64,000 bases of DNA from Anaerozeibacter quisquiliarum (GTDB lineage: Bacteria; Bacillota; Clostridia; Christensenellales; Aristaeellaceae): assembly GCA_051162045.1 (NCBI GenBank), contig JBISDI010000001.1; one strand, 5' to 3'. The notes under the pieces are model-generated. The model was not told the DNA's origin and searched no databases. It was given only the letters and a program-made list of their open reading frames with translations. A program made the translations under genes and the position numbers. Below, one piece after another: positions 41,012 through 48,110 of this stretch (positions are counted from its first letter, which is position 1; the number at the start of each line of letters is the position of its first letter).

Positions 41012-41825
41012 TCGAGTATTCGACGAATCGTTGCTCCCCCGTTCCCAGCGCCCAGGCGGTCTTGTAACCGGCTGCGCGCAGCAGCGCGTAGGCGCGGTCG
41101 TAAGCGGCGTCGAGGTGCTGCGTGTCGTGACAGTCGCTCGACACGATCGCGCGCCCGTCAAGCTCCCGCCAGCGGCGCAGGAACTTTAGCGACGGGTAGA
41201 TCACGTCGCGGTAGCCGCGCGCGGTCGCGCCGGTGTTGATTTCGAGCAGCGCGCCTGTCGCCGCCATGCGCTCAAGCGCGCCGAACCCCGCGTCCAGGAA
41301 CCGGGGCGAATCCCCGTCGAACAGTTGCCCGTCCCCGTTATGCTTGACCAGCAGGTCGAAGTGGCCGATGATGTCGGGCCGGTAGTCGGCGACGAAGTCG
41401 GCGAATTCCTCAAAATACCGATCGGCCAGCGCGTACCAGTCGCCGCCGAATTGGCGCATACAGCCCGCGAGCACCGTCTCGCGCGCGGCGTCGACGGCGA
41501 AGAAATCCGCCCCGTCCACGATATAGTGCTTCGAGCCGATCACATAGTCGTAGCTTGCGCGGTCGGCCGCGCCGTATTGGTCGCGTTCGACACCCAGCCA
41601 CAGCCTGAGCCGCCCCGCGAGCTGCGCCTTGAGCGCCGATACCTCGGCGATATAGGCGCGCTCGCTTTCCGGGCTGAGCCCGTAAATCGCATCAAAGGTC
41701 TGCCGGCCGTGCTCGGACAGCCCGAGGCTGTGGAATCCCTTCGCAATGGCCGCCTCGGCCATCTCGAGCGGGGTGCCTTTGCCGTCAACGTAGCGCGTGT
41801 GCGCATGGGGCGTGGACAGCAACAT
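41007..41825 (-). CDS. PHP-domain phosphoesterase, histidinol-phosphatase (HisJ) type
   Basis: This 272-residue metal-dependent phosphoesterase starts with the PHP motif STPHAHTRYVDG (His 7 and His 9). It also contains LSEHGRQT, a YVIGSKHYI strand, IIGHFDLLVKHN and the last metal block AIVSSDCHDTQHLD. In Bacillota this form is annotated as histidinol-phosphate phosphatase HisJ. Here there are no his genes, and the gene is coupled to serA (TGATG overlap, start 41825), so a phosphoserine or other phosphomonoester substrate cannot be excluded. It is the last gene of the T-box-controlled serine unit. Its stop codon is provided within the edge of palindromic copy C. Confidence 0.85.
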   Translation of the reverse strand: MLLSTPHAHTRYVDGKGTPLEMAEAAIAKGFHSLGLSEHGRQTFDAIYGLSPESERAYIAEVSALKAQLAGRLRLWLGVERDQYGAADRASYDYVIGSKHYIVDGADFFAVDAARETVLAGCMRQFGGDWYALADRYFEEFADFVADYRPDIIGHFDLLVKHNGDGQLFDGDSPRFLDAGFGALERMAATGALLEINTGATARGYRDVIYPSLKFLRRWRELDGRAIVSSDCHDTQHLDAAYDRAYALLRAAGYKTAWALGTGEQRFVEYSI

Positions 41826-42994
41826 CACCAGCACCTCACGCCGTACACGGTGTCGAGCGCCTTCATCTGCGCGGCGATCTCCTTCTTGCGCTCGAACACG
41901 TCGTCGAGGTCGAGCACGGTATAGGCCAGCTTATCGCGCGATTTGTTGACCATCGAGGCGATATTGATGCCGTACTGCGACAGCACCGCGGTCAGGTTGC
42001 CCACGACGTTGGGCACGTTCCGGTGCAGCACGGCGACGCGGTGCCCCTCGACCGCCGGCAGCTCGCAGTTGGGGTAATTGACCGAGTTGCGGATGGTGCC
42101 GTTCCTGAGGTAGGCGTCGATCTGCCGGCCGGCCATCATGATGCAGTTGTCCTCGCTCTCGGGCGTGGACGCGCCCAGGTGCGGGATGGCGATCACGCCC
42201 TTGCGGCCGATCAGGCCGTCCGACGGGAAGTCGGTCACGTAGACGCGCAGCTGGCCGCGCGACAGCGCGGCGCACACGTCCTCGTCGACCACCAGCTCAC
42301 CGCGCGACAGGTTAATCAGCACCGCGCCCGGCTTCATGCGCAGCAGCATTTCCTCGTTGAACAGGCCGCGCGTCTCGGGAAGCAGCGGCACGTGCACCGA
42401 TATGTAGTCGCTCTTTGAGATGATCTCCATCTGGTTCTTGACGCGCGCAATCGCGCGTGACAGCATCCACGCGTGCTCGACCGAGATGAAGGGGTCATAA
42501 CCCAGCACCTCCATGTCGAGCGCGTGCCCGGCGTTGGCCACCAGCGCGCCCACCTCGCCGAGGCCGATCACGCCCAGCGTCTTGCCGCGCAGTTCCGGCC
42601 CTATGAACTGCTTCTTGCCCTTTTCGACGAGCGCAGGCACCTCGTCGCCCCGGCCGGCGAGCTCCTTCACCCATTCGATGCCGCCCACCACGTCGCGCGA
42701 GCCCAGCAGCATCGCGGTGACGGCCATCTCCTTGACCGCGTTGGCATTGGCGCCGGGCGTGTTGAACACCACGACGCCGCGCTCGGCCAGCTCCGCGACC
42801 GGGATGTTGTTGTAGCCGGCGCCGGCGCGCGCCACCGCCAGCACGCTGTCCTCGAGATCCATGTTGTGCATGTCGGCGCTGCGCACGATGATGGCGTCCG
42901 GGCGCGGCACGCTGGGCGCAACCTCGTATTCGTCGTCGGGCAGGTAGTCGCGGTAGACCGGCGAAATCGGATTGAGCGTCTTGATTCGAAACAT
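41825..42994 (-). CDS. serA: D-3-phosphoglycerate dehydrogenase
   Basis: This 389-residue enzyme performs the first step of serine synthesis, oxidising 3-phosphoglycerate to 3-phosphohydroxypyruvate with NAD. It has an N-terminal catalytic half, a Rossmann domain with GKTLGVIGLGEVGALVANAG, the catalytic Arg and Glu-His pattern (NLSRGELVVDED, IPHLGASTPESED) and a C-terminal ACT domain (about residues 318-389, VAVLHRNVPNVVGNLTAVLS) for serine feedback. The size matches the short, single-ACT form. ATG 42994 is two bases after the serC stop; the TTG at 43000 is disfavoured by spacing. Confidence 0.96.
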   Translation of the reverse strand: MFRIKTLNPISPVYRDYLPDDEYEVAPSVPRPDAIIVRSADMHNMDLEDSVLAVARAGAGYNNIPVAELAERGVVVFNTPGANANAVKEMAVTAMLLGSRDVVGGIEWVKELAGRGDEVPALVEKGKKQFIGPELRGKTLGVIGLGEVGALVANAGHALDMEVLGYDPFISVEHAWMLSRAIARVKNQMEIISKSDYISVHVPLLPETRGLFNEEMLLRMKPGAVLINLSRGELVVDEDVCAALSRGQLRVYVTDFPSDGLIGRKGVIAIPHLGASTPESEDNCIMMAGRQIDAYLRNGTIRNSVNYPNCELPAVEGHRVAVLHRNVPNVVGNLTAVLSQYGINIASMVNKSRDKLAYTVLDLDDVFERKKEIAAQMKALDTVYGVRCW

Positions 42995-42996
42995 CG

Positions 42997-44085
42997 TCAA
43001 TGCCTTCTCTCAAATTCTTGCATATAATCCACGAGCGCCCTGACGCCCTCGATCGGCATGGCGTTGTAGATGCTGGCGCGCATGCCGCCCGCGGCGCGGT
43101 GCCCCTTGAGCCCGCTGAGGCCGACGGCCGCCGCGCCCTTGACGAACGCGTCGTCGAGCGCCTCGTTACCGGTCCTGAACGTGACGTTCATCCGCGAGCG
43201 GAAGGGCACTTCGGCCACGCCCTTGAACAGGCGGCTCCCGTCGAGGCAATCGTAGAGCAGCTTGGCCTTCTCGATGTTGATTTGCTCGATCGCGGCCACG
43301 CCGCCCTGGGCCTTCAGCCATTTGAGACACAGACCGCACAGGTAGATCGCGTAGGTGGGCGGGGTGTTAATCATCGAGCCCGCGTCGGCCATCTTCTTCC
43401 AATTCATGATGTTCGGCGTGATCTCCATCGCGCGGCCCAGCAGGTCGCGTCTCACCACCACCAGCGTGACGCCCGCCGGCCCGATGTTCTTCTGCGCGCC
43501 GGCGTACATCACGCCGAACTTCGTGATGTCGTACACCTCCGACAGGATGTTGGACGAGGCGTCGGCCACAAGAGGCACGCCCGCGGTATTGGGCAGCTCG
43601 GTAAAGCGCGTGCCGTAGATCGTGTTGTTGGTGGTGATGTAGAAATAGTCTGCGTCCTTGTCGAAATCGGCTTCATTCCAGCGAGGGATGCCGGCGTAAT
43701 TTTGTTCGCGCGAGGAGGCCACCACGCGCACATGGCCGTATTTTCCGGCCTCGACGATCGCGCTGTGCGCGAAGTTGCCGCTGTCGATGTAGTCGGCGGA
43801 TTTCGATACGGTCATAAGGTTCATCGGCACGCCGGCAAACTGGGCGGTAGCCCCGCCCTGCAGCAGCAGCACCTCGTACTCGTCCGGCAGCGCCATCAGC
43901 TCCCGGACGAGCGAGACCGTCTCGTCGAAGATCGCCTGGTAGGCCTTGCCCCGGTGGCTCATCTCCATGACCGACATGCCGCTTCCGCCGTAGTTGGTCA
44001 TCTCGGCGGCCGCGCGCTCGAGCACCTCCAGCGGCATCGTCGCCGGGCCCGGCGCAAAGTTGAAAACCCGCTTATCGCTGCCCAT
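42997..44085 (-). CDS. serC: Phosphoserine aminotransferase
   Basis: This 362-residue PLP enzyme converts 3-phosphohydroxypyruvate and glutamate to phosphoserine. The family start VFNFAPGPATMPLEVLERAA is followed by NYGGSGMSVMEMSHRG. The PLP Lys is about K199 in MYAGAQKNIGPAG, and phosphate-binding residues lie near the C-terminus in GHRAAGGMRASIYNAM. Start ATG 44085 has GGGGAGGA 8 bases upstream, inside the end of the previous gene; the upstream extension to 44121 is not real. serC and serA are adjacent, and both lie downstream of the serS T-box. Confidence 0.97.
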   Translation of the reverse strand: MGSDKRVFNFAPGPATMPLEVLERAAAEMTNYGGSGMSVMEMSHRGKAYQAIFDETVSLVRELMALPDEYEVLLLQGGATAQFAGVPMNLMTVSKSADYIDSGNFAHSAIVEAGKYGHVRVVASSREQNYAGIPRWNEADFDKDADYFYITTNNTIYGTRFTELPNTAGVPLVADASSNILSEVYDITKFGVMYAGAQKNIGPAGVTLVVVRRDLLGRAMEITPNIMNWKKMADAGSMINTPPTYAIYLCGLCLKWLKAQGGVAAIEQINIEKAKLLYDCLDGSRLFKGVAEVPFRSRMNVTFRTGNEALDDAFVKGAAAVGLSGLKGHRAAGGMRASIYNAMPIEGVRALVDYMQEFERRH

Positions 44086-44086
44086 G

Positions 44087-44656
44087 TTACCGTCCTCCCC
44101 GCTTTTCGTAATGGTAGGCATCCAGTTGTTCGTACATCCGCTCCTCCTCCGAACCGGCCGACACCATCTCGACGTCGGTCAGGCGAAAGGTCATCTCGCT
44201 GCATCGCTCGCCCATGAAATCGACCGGCCGAAGCGTCACGTACAGGTCGTTGACCTGCGAGGCGAATCCGGCGTAGGTCTCGGTGGCCGTCCACAGCGTA
44301 ACCACGCGCCCTTTATCCTGCGCCCATTCGAGCAGGCGCTGCAAAGCGTCCTCGTCGCTTGAGACCGTGAACTTCTGCGCCTGCTCGCCCGCAAGGCGCA
44401 TCAGCAGCTCCAGCCGCTCGGCATACAGCGCGTCGTGCGTAACCTCGAGCACAGCGGTCAGCCGGATTGCGAAGAAACCGTCGGCATGGCCGTAGGGCGT
44501 GATCGAGGAAACCAAGGACGTGCGCGCGCCCACGCTCTGCACATACCCGGCGATGAAATCGTCGGGGTTGTTGGGGTCGGTAAACACCGAGGCGACCGCA
44601 CCGTCCTTCATCAGCTCCTTGAGCTGGTAACTGATATAACCCACCGCGTTGTTCAT
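44087..44656 (-). CDS. Unknown protein with two Sm-like repeats, in the serine operon
   Basis: I do not recognise this 189-residue protein. It seems to contain two similar beta-rich units. The first has DFIAGYVQSVGARTSLVSSI followed by DGFFAIRLTAVLEV (about residues 32-72). The second has TYAGFASQVNDLYVTLRPVD followed by MTFRLTDVEMV (about 126-165). Both resemble the strand order of LSm/Hfq-like barrels, joined by a helical segment; this is inference from pattern only. There is no signal peptide. Its start overlaps the methyltransferase stop (TGATG), and its 3' end supplies the serC ribosome site, so it is firmly inside the operon. Confidence 0.78.
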   Translation of the reverse strand: MNNAVGYISYQLKELMKDGAVASVFTDPNNPDDFIAGYVQSVGARTSLVSSITPYGHADGFFAIRLTAVLEVTHDALYAERLELLMRLAGEQAQKFTVSSDEDALQRLLEWAQDKGRVVTLWTATETYAGFASQVNDLYVTLRPVDFMGERCSEMTFRLTDVEMVSAGSEEERMYEQLDAYHYEKRGGR

Positions 44657-45909
44657 CAGATTTCCATACCATCCTTATCCAGTTCAAAGTACATCGCGCG
44701 GCCCAACACGTCGTTCAGCCGGATCGCCGGCGTGCCGGTCAGCACCGGCAGCCTCAGCCGCGCGGACAGCGCGGGCTTTTGGAGCGTGCGCGCCTCCTCG
44801 GCCATCTTGAAGAACACGCCGTCGCGCAGGTAGCCGACCGCCCAGTTGTCGAGCGCGTCCAGCCCCGGGAACACCCGCGTCGACGCGCCGTTTTCCATCT
44901 GATAGCGCGTGAGTTCCACCTCGTAGTAGCCCACGCCCACCAGCGCGCGCGCCTCGACCGACGGCCTACCCTGCGCAGGCGGGGCAAAGTAGCTGACGTT
45001 CGCACCCATAAGTCGCCGCCTTATCACGTGCATCGACGGCTTGCCCGCATCCGCGCCCGCGAACCGCCGGCCCATCGACCAGGCCACGGCCAAGGTGGTA
45101 CCCGAACCTGCGAACAGGTCCATCACCAGGTCGTCCGGCCGCGTCGAGCAGCCGATGATCCGTTCGAGCAGCCGCGCGGGCTTCTGCGTGTCGTAGCCGG
45201 TGCGCTGGGGGTCCTTCTGATGCAGGTGGCTGACGTCGTCCCACACGTCGCTCGGGTAGACCGGGTCGTCGTCGTAGTAGGTGTATACCTTGCCGCCCGA
45301 GCGGATCGAGCGGTACACCCGCCCGTCGGCGTCCACGTGCCGCTTCATGTGGTTGCGTCGCGCCTCGGGGTTGACCATGCCGGTCGCCTTGATGTTAAAG
45401 AAATAGCGCGCGCCCTTGCGGTAGAACAGAATCACGTCGTGCTTGCGGCTGAAATAGCGCTTGGCGCGCCCGCCGGTCTGATAAGTCCATATGATCTCGT
45501 TGAGCAGGTTGTGCTCGCCGAACACCTCGTCCATGAGCAGGCGAAGCTGGGCGTGCATCCGAAAATCGATGTGCAGGAAGATCACGCCTGTGTCGTGAAG
45601 CAGCGTGCGCGCGCCTTCAAGCACGGCGCGCATCATGGCAAGGTACGCCCCCCTGTCCTGATCGTCCTCGTAGGCGGTCAGGGTCAGCGACGGATGGCCG
45701 CCCTTCCAGTCCTTCTCGCCCACGCGCATCTTCATCACGAACCGGTTGCCGGTCGCAAACGGGGGATCGAGGTAGATGCATTGCGCCTGTCCCCGGTAGC
45801 GCTCAAGCAGCTCCGGCATCATGGCGGCCGCATCGCCCAAGAAGAACGCGCCCGGCGCGCCCTCGCCCACCTGGCACTCCTGTATGACGTCTACTGGCGT
45901 CAGCCGCAT
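44656..45909 (-). CDS. DNA methyltransferase (N4/N6 amino type, beta order), no restriction partner visible
   Basis: This 417-residue SAM-dependent DNA methyltransferase has catalytic motif IV IYLDPPFATG at about residues 46-54. It comes before SAM motif I (VMDLFAGSGTTLAVAW, about 262-277), the beta-class order. The TQKP block (GYDTQKPARLLERII) precedes motif I, as in type III and related enzymes, but the size is nearer to solitary methylases. About 100 C-terminal residues may be a target-recognition or extra domain. GGGGGA precedes ATG 45909. No nuclease or helicase gene is nearby, so it appears to be an orphan enzyme that could act epigenetically. Its position inside the serine operon is unusual. 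Confidence 0.93.
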   Translation of the reverse strand: MRLTPVDVIQECQVGEGAPGAFFLGDAAAMMPELLERYRGQAQCIYLDPPFATGNRFVMKMRVGEKDWKGGHPSLTLTAYEDDQDRGAYLAMMRAVLEGARTLLHDTGVIFLHIDFRMHAQLRLLMDEVFGEHNLLNEIIWTYQTGGRAKRYFSRKHDVILFYRKGARYFFNIKATGMVNPEARRNHMKRHVDADGRVYRSIRSGGKVYTYYDDDPVYPSDVWDDVSHLHQKDPQRTGYDTQKPARLLERIIGCSTRPDDLVMDLFAGSGTTLAVAWSMGRRFAGADAGKPSMHVIRRRLMGANVSYFAPPAQGRPSVEARALVGVGYYEVELTRYQMENGASTRVFPGLDALDNWAVGYLRDGVFFKMAEEARTLQKPALSARLRLPVLTGTPAIRLNDVLGRAMYFELDKDGMEI

Positions 45910-45943
45910 CGAATCCCCCTTCCCCGCCAAGGCGGCTTTCGTA

Positions 45944-46507
45944 TCAATCGTCCGGCCACGCGCTTACCCGTTTGCCCTTGACGAGGTAGGCCCGCTCGGC
46001 CAGCCGCGCCATGGGCGCGTCGCTGAGCGAGTCAGAGTAAAACGCGAACGGCCGCACGGCGTGTTCGTCCAGATACCTTCGCACCTTTTCCTCGCCGTGG
46101 CAGTTCTCGCCCGTGTAGTCGCCGGTGCGCGCGTCCACGCGCGAGGCGATCAGCGTAGCGATCCCGAGCGAGCGGCACGCGGGCTCGAGCAGGAACTCGG
46201 GCGAGGCCGAGATCACCACGTCGCCCTCCGCGCGCCGGTCCAGATACCAGCGCTTGACGCGCCCCATGTTCGCACGCCAGAACGCGCCGAGCAGCGCTTG
46301 CGCGTCGATCCGGGGCAAGATCGCCCGGTACAGCGCCTGCTTGGCCTCAGTCTTGGACAGCCGCCTTACGGCGTACAGCAGGAACGCCCGGCCGACCCGG
46401 GGCAGCGCCGCGGCGAGCGACGGATGCCGCGCGATCGCGTAGCGCAAGAACCGCGCGGTCGCGTCGCCGTCAAAAATCGTGCGGTCAAAATCGTAGACGT
46501 TGATCAC
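45944..46507 (-). CDS. HAD-superfamily IB phosphatase, SerB-like candidate
   Basis: This 187-residue HAD phosphatase has motif I VYDFDRTIFDGD (nucleophile D6, acid/base D8), motif II VVISASPEFL, a Lys in GEEKVRRYL (motif III) and motif IV YSDSLSDAPML-like (YSDSLSDAPMA). The helical cap between motifs I and II is of subclass IB, the class of phosphoserine phosphatase SerB. Translation starts with GTG overlapping the serS stop (GTGA). With serC and serA in the same transcript and no other serB seen, it is a good candidate for the last step of serine synthesis. Other HAD-IB substrates remain possible. Confidence 0.85.
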   Translation of the reverse strand: MINVYDFDRTIFDGDATARFLRYAIARHPSLAAALPRVGRAFLLYAVRRLSKTEAKQALYRAILPRIDAQALLGAFWRANMGRVKRWYLDRRAEGDVVISASPEFLLEPACRSLGIATLIASRVDARTGDYTGENCHGEEKVRRYLDEHAVRPFAFYSDSLSDAPMARLAERAYLVKGKRVSAWPDD

Positions 46508-47775
46508 TTCTTGTACAGGCGGTCTACGCCCATGTACTTCCTGAGCGCCTCGGGCACGATCACGCTGCCGTCGCCCTGCTGGTACTGCTCGACGATCGCG
46601 GGCATGAGCCGGCTGGTGGCCAGGCCCGAGCCGTTGAGCGTGTGCACGAACTCGAGCTTCTTGCTGTCCTTGCGGCGCAAGCGGATGTTGCCGCGGCGCG
46701 CCTGGTAGTCCATGGCGTTCGAGACCGACGAGCACTCCTTGTACTCGTTCATGCTGGGAATCCACAGCTCGATGTCGTAGGTGGTGGCCATCGAAGCCGA
46801 GCAGTCGCCCGCGGCCAGCTTGCTGAGCTGATAATGCAGCCCCAACCCCTCGACCAGCTTGCAGGCCTTTAGGATCAGCTCCTCGAGCATCGCCTTGCTG
46901 TCCTCGGGCCGGGTGTAACCGAACATCTCCACCTTGTTGAACTGGTGGCCGCGGATCATGCCGCGCTCGCTGGCCCGGTAGGCGCCCGCCTCGCGCCGAT
47001 AGCAGGGCGTGTAGGCGAACAGCCGCTTGGGCAGTTCCTCCTCGTCGAGTATCTCGCCGCGGTACAGGTTAATCAGCGCGGTCTCGGCGGTGGGCAGCAT
47101 GAAGTGGAAGCCCTCTTCGTCCACACGGTACACGTCCTCCTCGAACTTGGGGAACTGGCCGGCCGTCAGCCCGCATTCGTAGGTCAGCATATGCGGCGGC
47201 AGAATGAAGGTGTAGCCGTCCTTTATGTGCTCGTCGATGAAGTAGTTGAGCAGCGCCCACTCGAGCCGCGCGCCCTCGCCGGTGTACAGCCAGAACCCGT
47301 TGCCGCCCATCTTGACGCCGCGCTCGTAGTCGATCAGGCCGAGCTCGGTGCACAGGTCGACGTGGTGCTTGGGCTCATAGGGGAAGCTGGGCTTCTCGCC
47401 GAACACCTTGATTACCCGGTTGTTCTCCTTGCCGCCCGCGACCACGTCCTCCGCCGGCAGGTTGGGCAGCGCCTGCACGAAGGTCTTGATCTGTTCCTCG
47501 AGCGCCGACTGCTTCTCGTCCATCTCCTTGACGCGGTCGGCCATCGCCTTGAGCGCTTCCATCAGCGCTGCGGTATCCTCGCCCCGCTTCTTGAGCATCG
47601 GGATGTCACGGCTCTTCTTGTTGCGCTCGGCCTTGACCGCCTCGTTCTCGGTCAGCAGCGCGCGCCGCTCGGCGTCCCAATTCAGCAGTTCGGTGAAATC
47701 GGCCTCGTAGCCGCGCTTTTGCAGCGCCGCGCGCACCGCTTCGGGATTGGTTCGGATCAGGTTGATGTCCAGCAT
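46504..47775 (-). CDS. serS: Seryl-tRNA synthetase
   Basis: This 423-residue class II synthetase charges tRNA-Ser. The N-terminal coiled-coil arm (about residues 30-100, rich in E/K heptads) reads tRNA. The catalytic core has motif 2 TPCYRREAGAYRASERGMIR and motif 3 GNIRLRRKDSKKLEF..LNGSGLATSR. The family N-terminus MLDINLIRTNPEAVRAAL fixes the start at 47775, with GGGAGGA upstream. A full T-box leader precedes it. It is the first gene of a unit reaching to about 41007. Confidence 0.97.
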   Translation of the reverse strand: MLDINLIRTNPEAVRAALQKRGYEADFTELLNWDAERRALLTENEAVKAERNKKSRDIPMLKKRGEDTAALMEALKAMADRVKEMDEKQSALEEQIKTFVQALPNLPAEDVVAGGKENNRVIKVFGEKPSFPYEPKHHVDLCTELGLIDYERGVKMGGNGFWLYTGEGARLEWALLNYFIDEHIKDGYTFILPPHMLTYECGLTAGQFPKFEEDVYRVDEEGFHFMLPTAETALINLYRGEILDEEELPKRLFAYTPCYRREAGAYRASERGMIRGHQFNKVEMFGYTRPEDSKAMLEELILKACKLVEGLGLHYQLSKLAAGDCSASMATTYDIELWIPSMNEYKECSSVSNAMDYQARRGNIRLRRKDSKKLEFVHTLNGSGLATSRLMPAIVEQYQQGDGSVIVPEALRKYMGVDRLYKK

Positions 47776-47809
47776 GTGATGTAAATCCTCCCGCAAAATC
47801 TTGAAAAAT

Positions 47810-47846
47810 GAAAAAGCCCGTCCCTGCGATATGCGCAGGGACGGGC
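47810..47846 (-). terminator. T-box regulated terminator of the serS leader
   Basis: The 13-bp arms GCCCGTCCCTGCG / CGCAGGGACGGGC (47816-47828, 47834-47846) are followed on the minus strand by TTTTTCATTTTT. The 5' arm overlaps the region needed for the antiterminator. Confidence 0.92.
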
Positions 47847-48053
47847 GCAATGCCCGCGGTGCCACCCCGATTGAGCGCCTTCGCGCTCCACCTCGTAAGG
47901 CGCTGTATCGGGCGCGCCCGCCGGACTCCTCGCCCGAATGCTCCCGGGTGGAAGACGCGGCGCGCGCCCCCGGCTCGCACCGCCCGCCGGTTCTCTGAAA
48001 GCGCTAAGCAGTCTGCGAAGACTACCTGACCCGTCCGTCCCGTTCATCGCTTG
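47810..48053 (-). promoter_or_regulatory. T-box riboswitch (serine type) controlling serS and downstream genes
   Basis: In the minus sense the leader carries, in order, a long stem I with AGAGAACCGG and a GGTGCGAGCC distal loop. A short CCCG/CGGG hairpin follows, then the T-box core GGGGTGGCACCGCGG (core 47854-47866) and a terminator. T-box leaders bind uncharged tRNA and then favour the antiterminator. A TCC (Ser) triplet followed by A at 47950-47952, just before the small hairpin, is where a specifier codon is expected, though this assignment is inference. Confidence 0.92.
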
Positions 48054-48059
48054 GGGTTT

Positions 48060-48087
48060 ATTATAGCATGGTTTTGGGTGTTGGCAA
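48060..48087 (-). promoter_or_regulatory. Promoter of the serS T-box operon
   Basis: On the minus strand TTGCCA (48082-48087) and perfect TATAAT (48060-48065) are separated by 16 bases, placing the transcription start near 48053, directly before the T-box stem I. Confidence 0.8.
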
Positions 48088-48110
48088 GCTTTCCGGGGGA
48101 ATTTTAACAT

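Noticed and set aside
41007..41825. Confident assignment of the PHP protein as histidinol-phosphatase HisJ
   Set aside because: The family match is good, but no histidine genes are near and the operon concerns serine, so the symbol was withheld.
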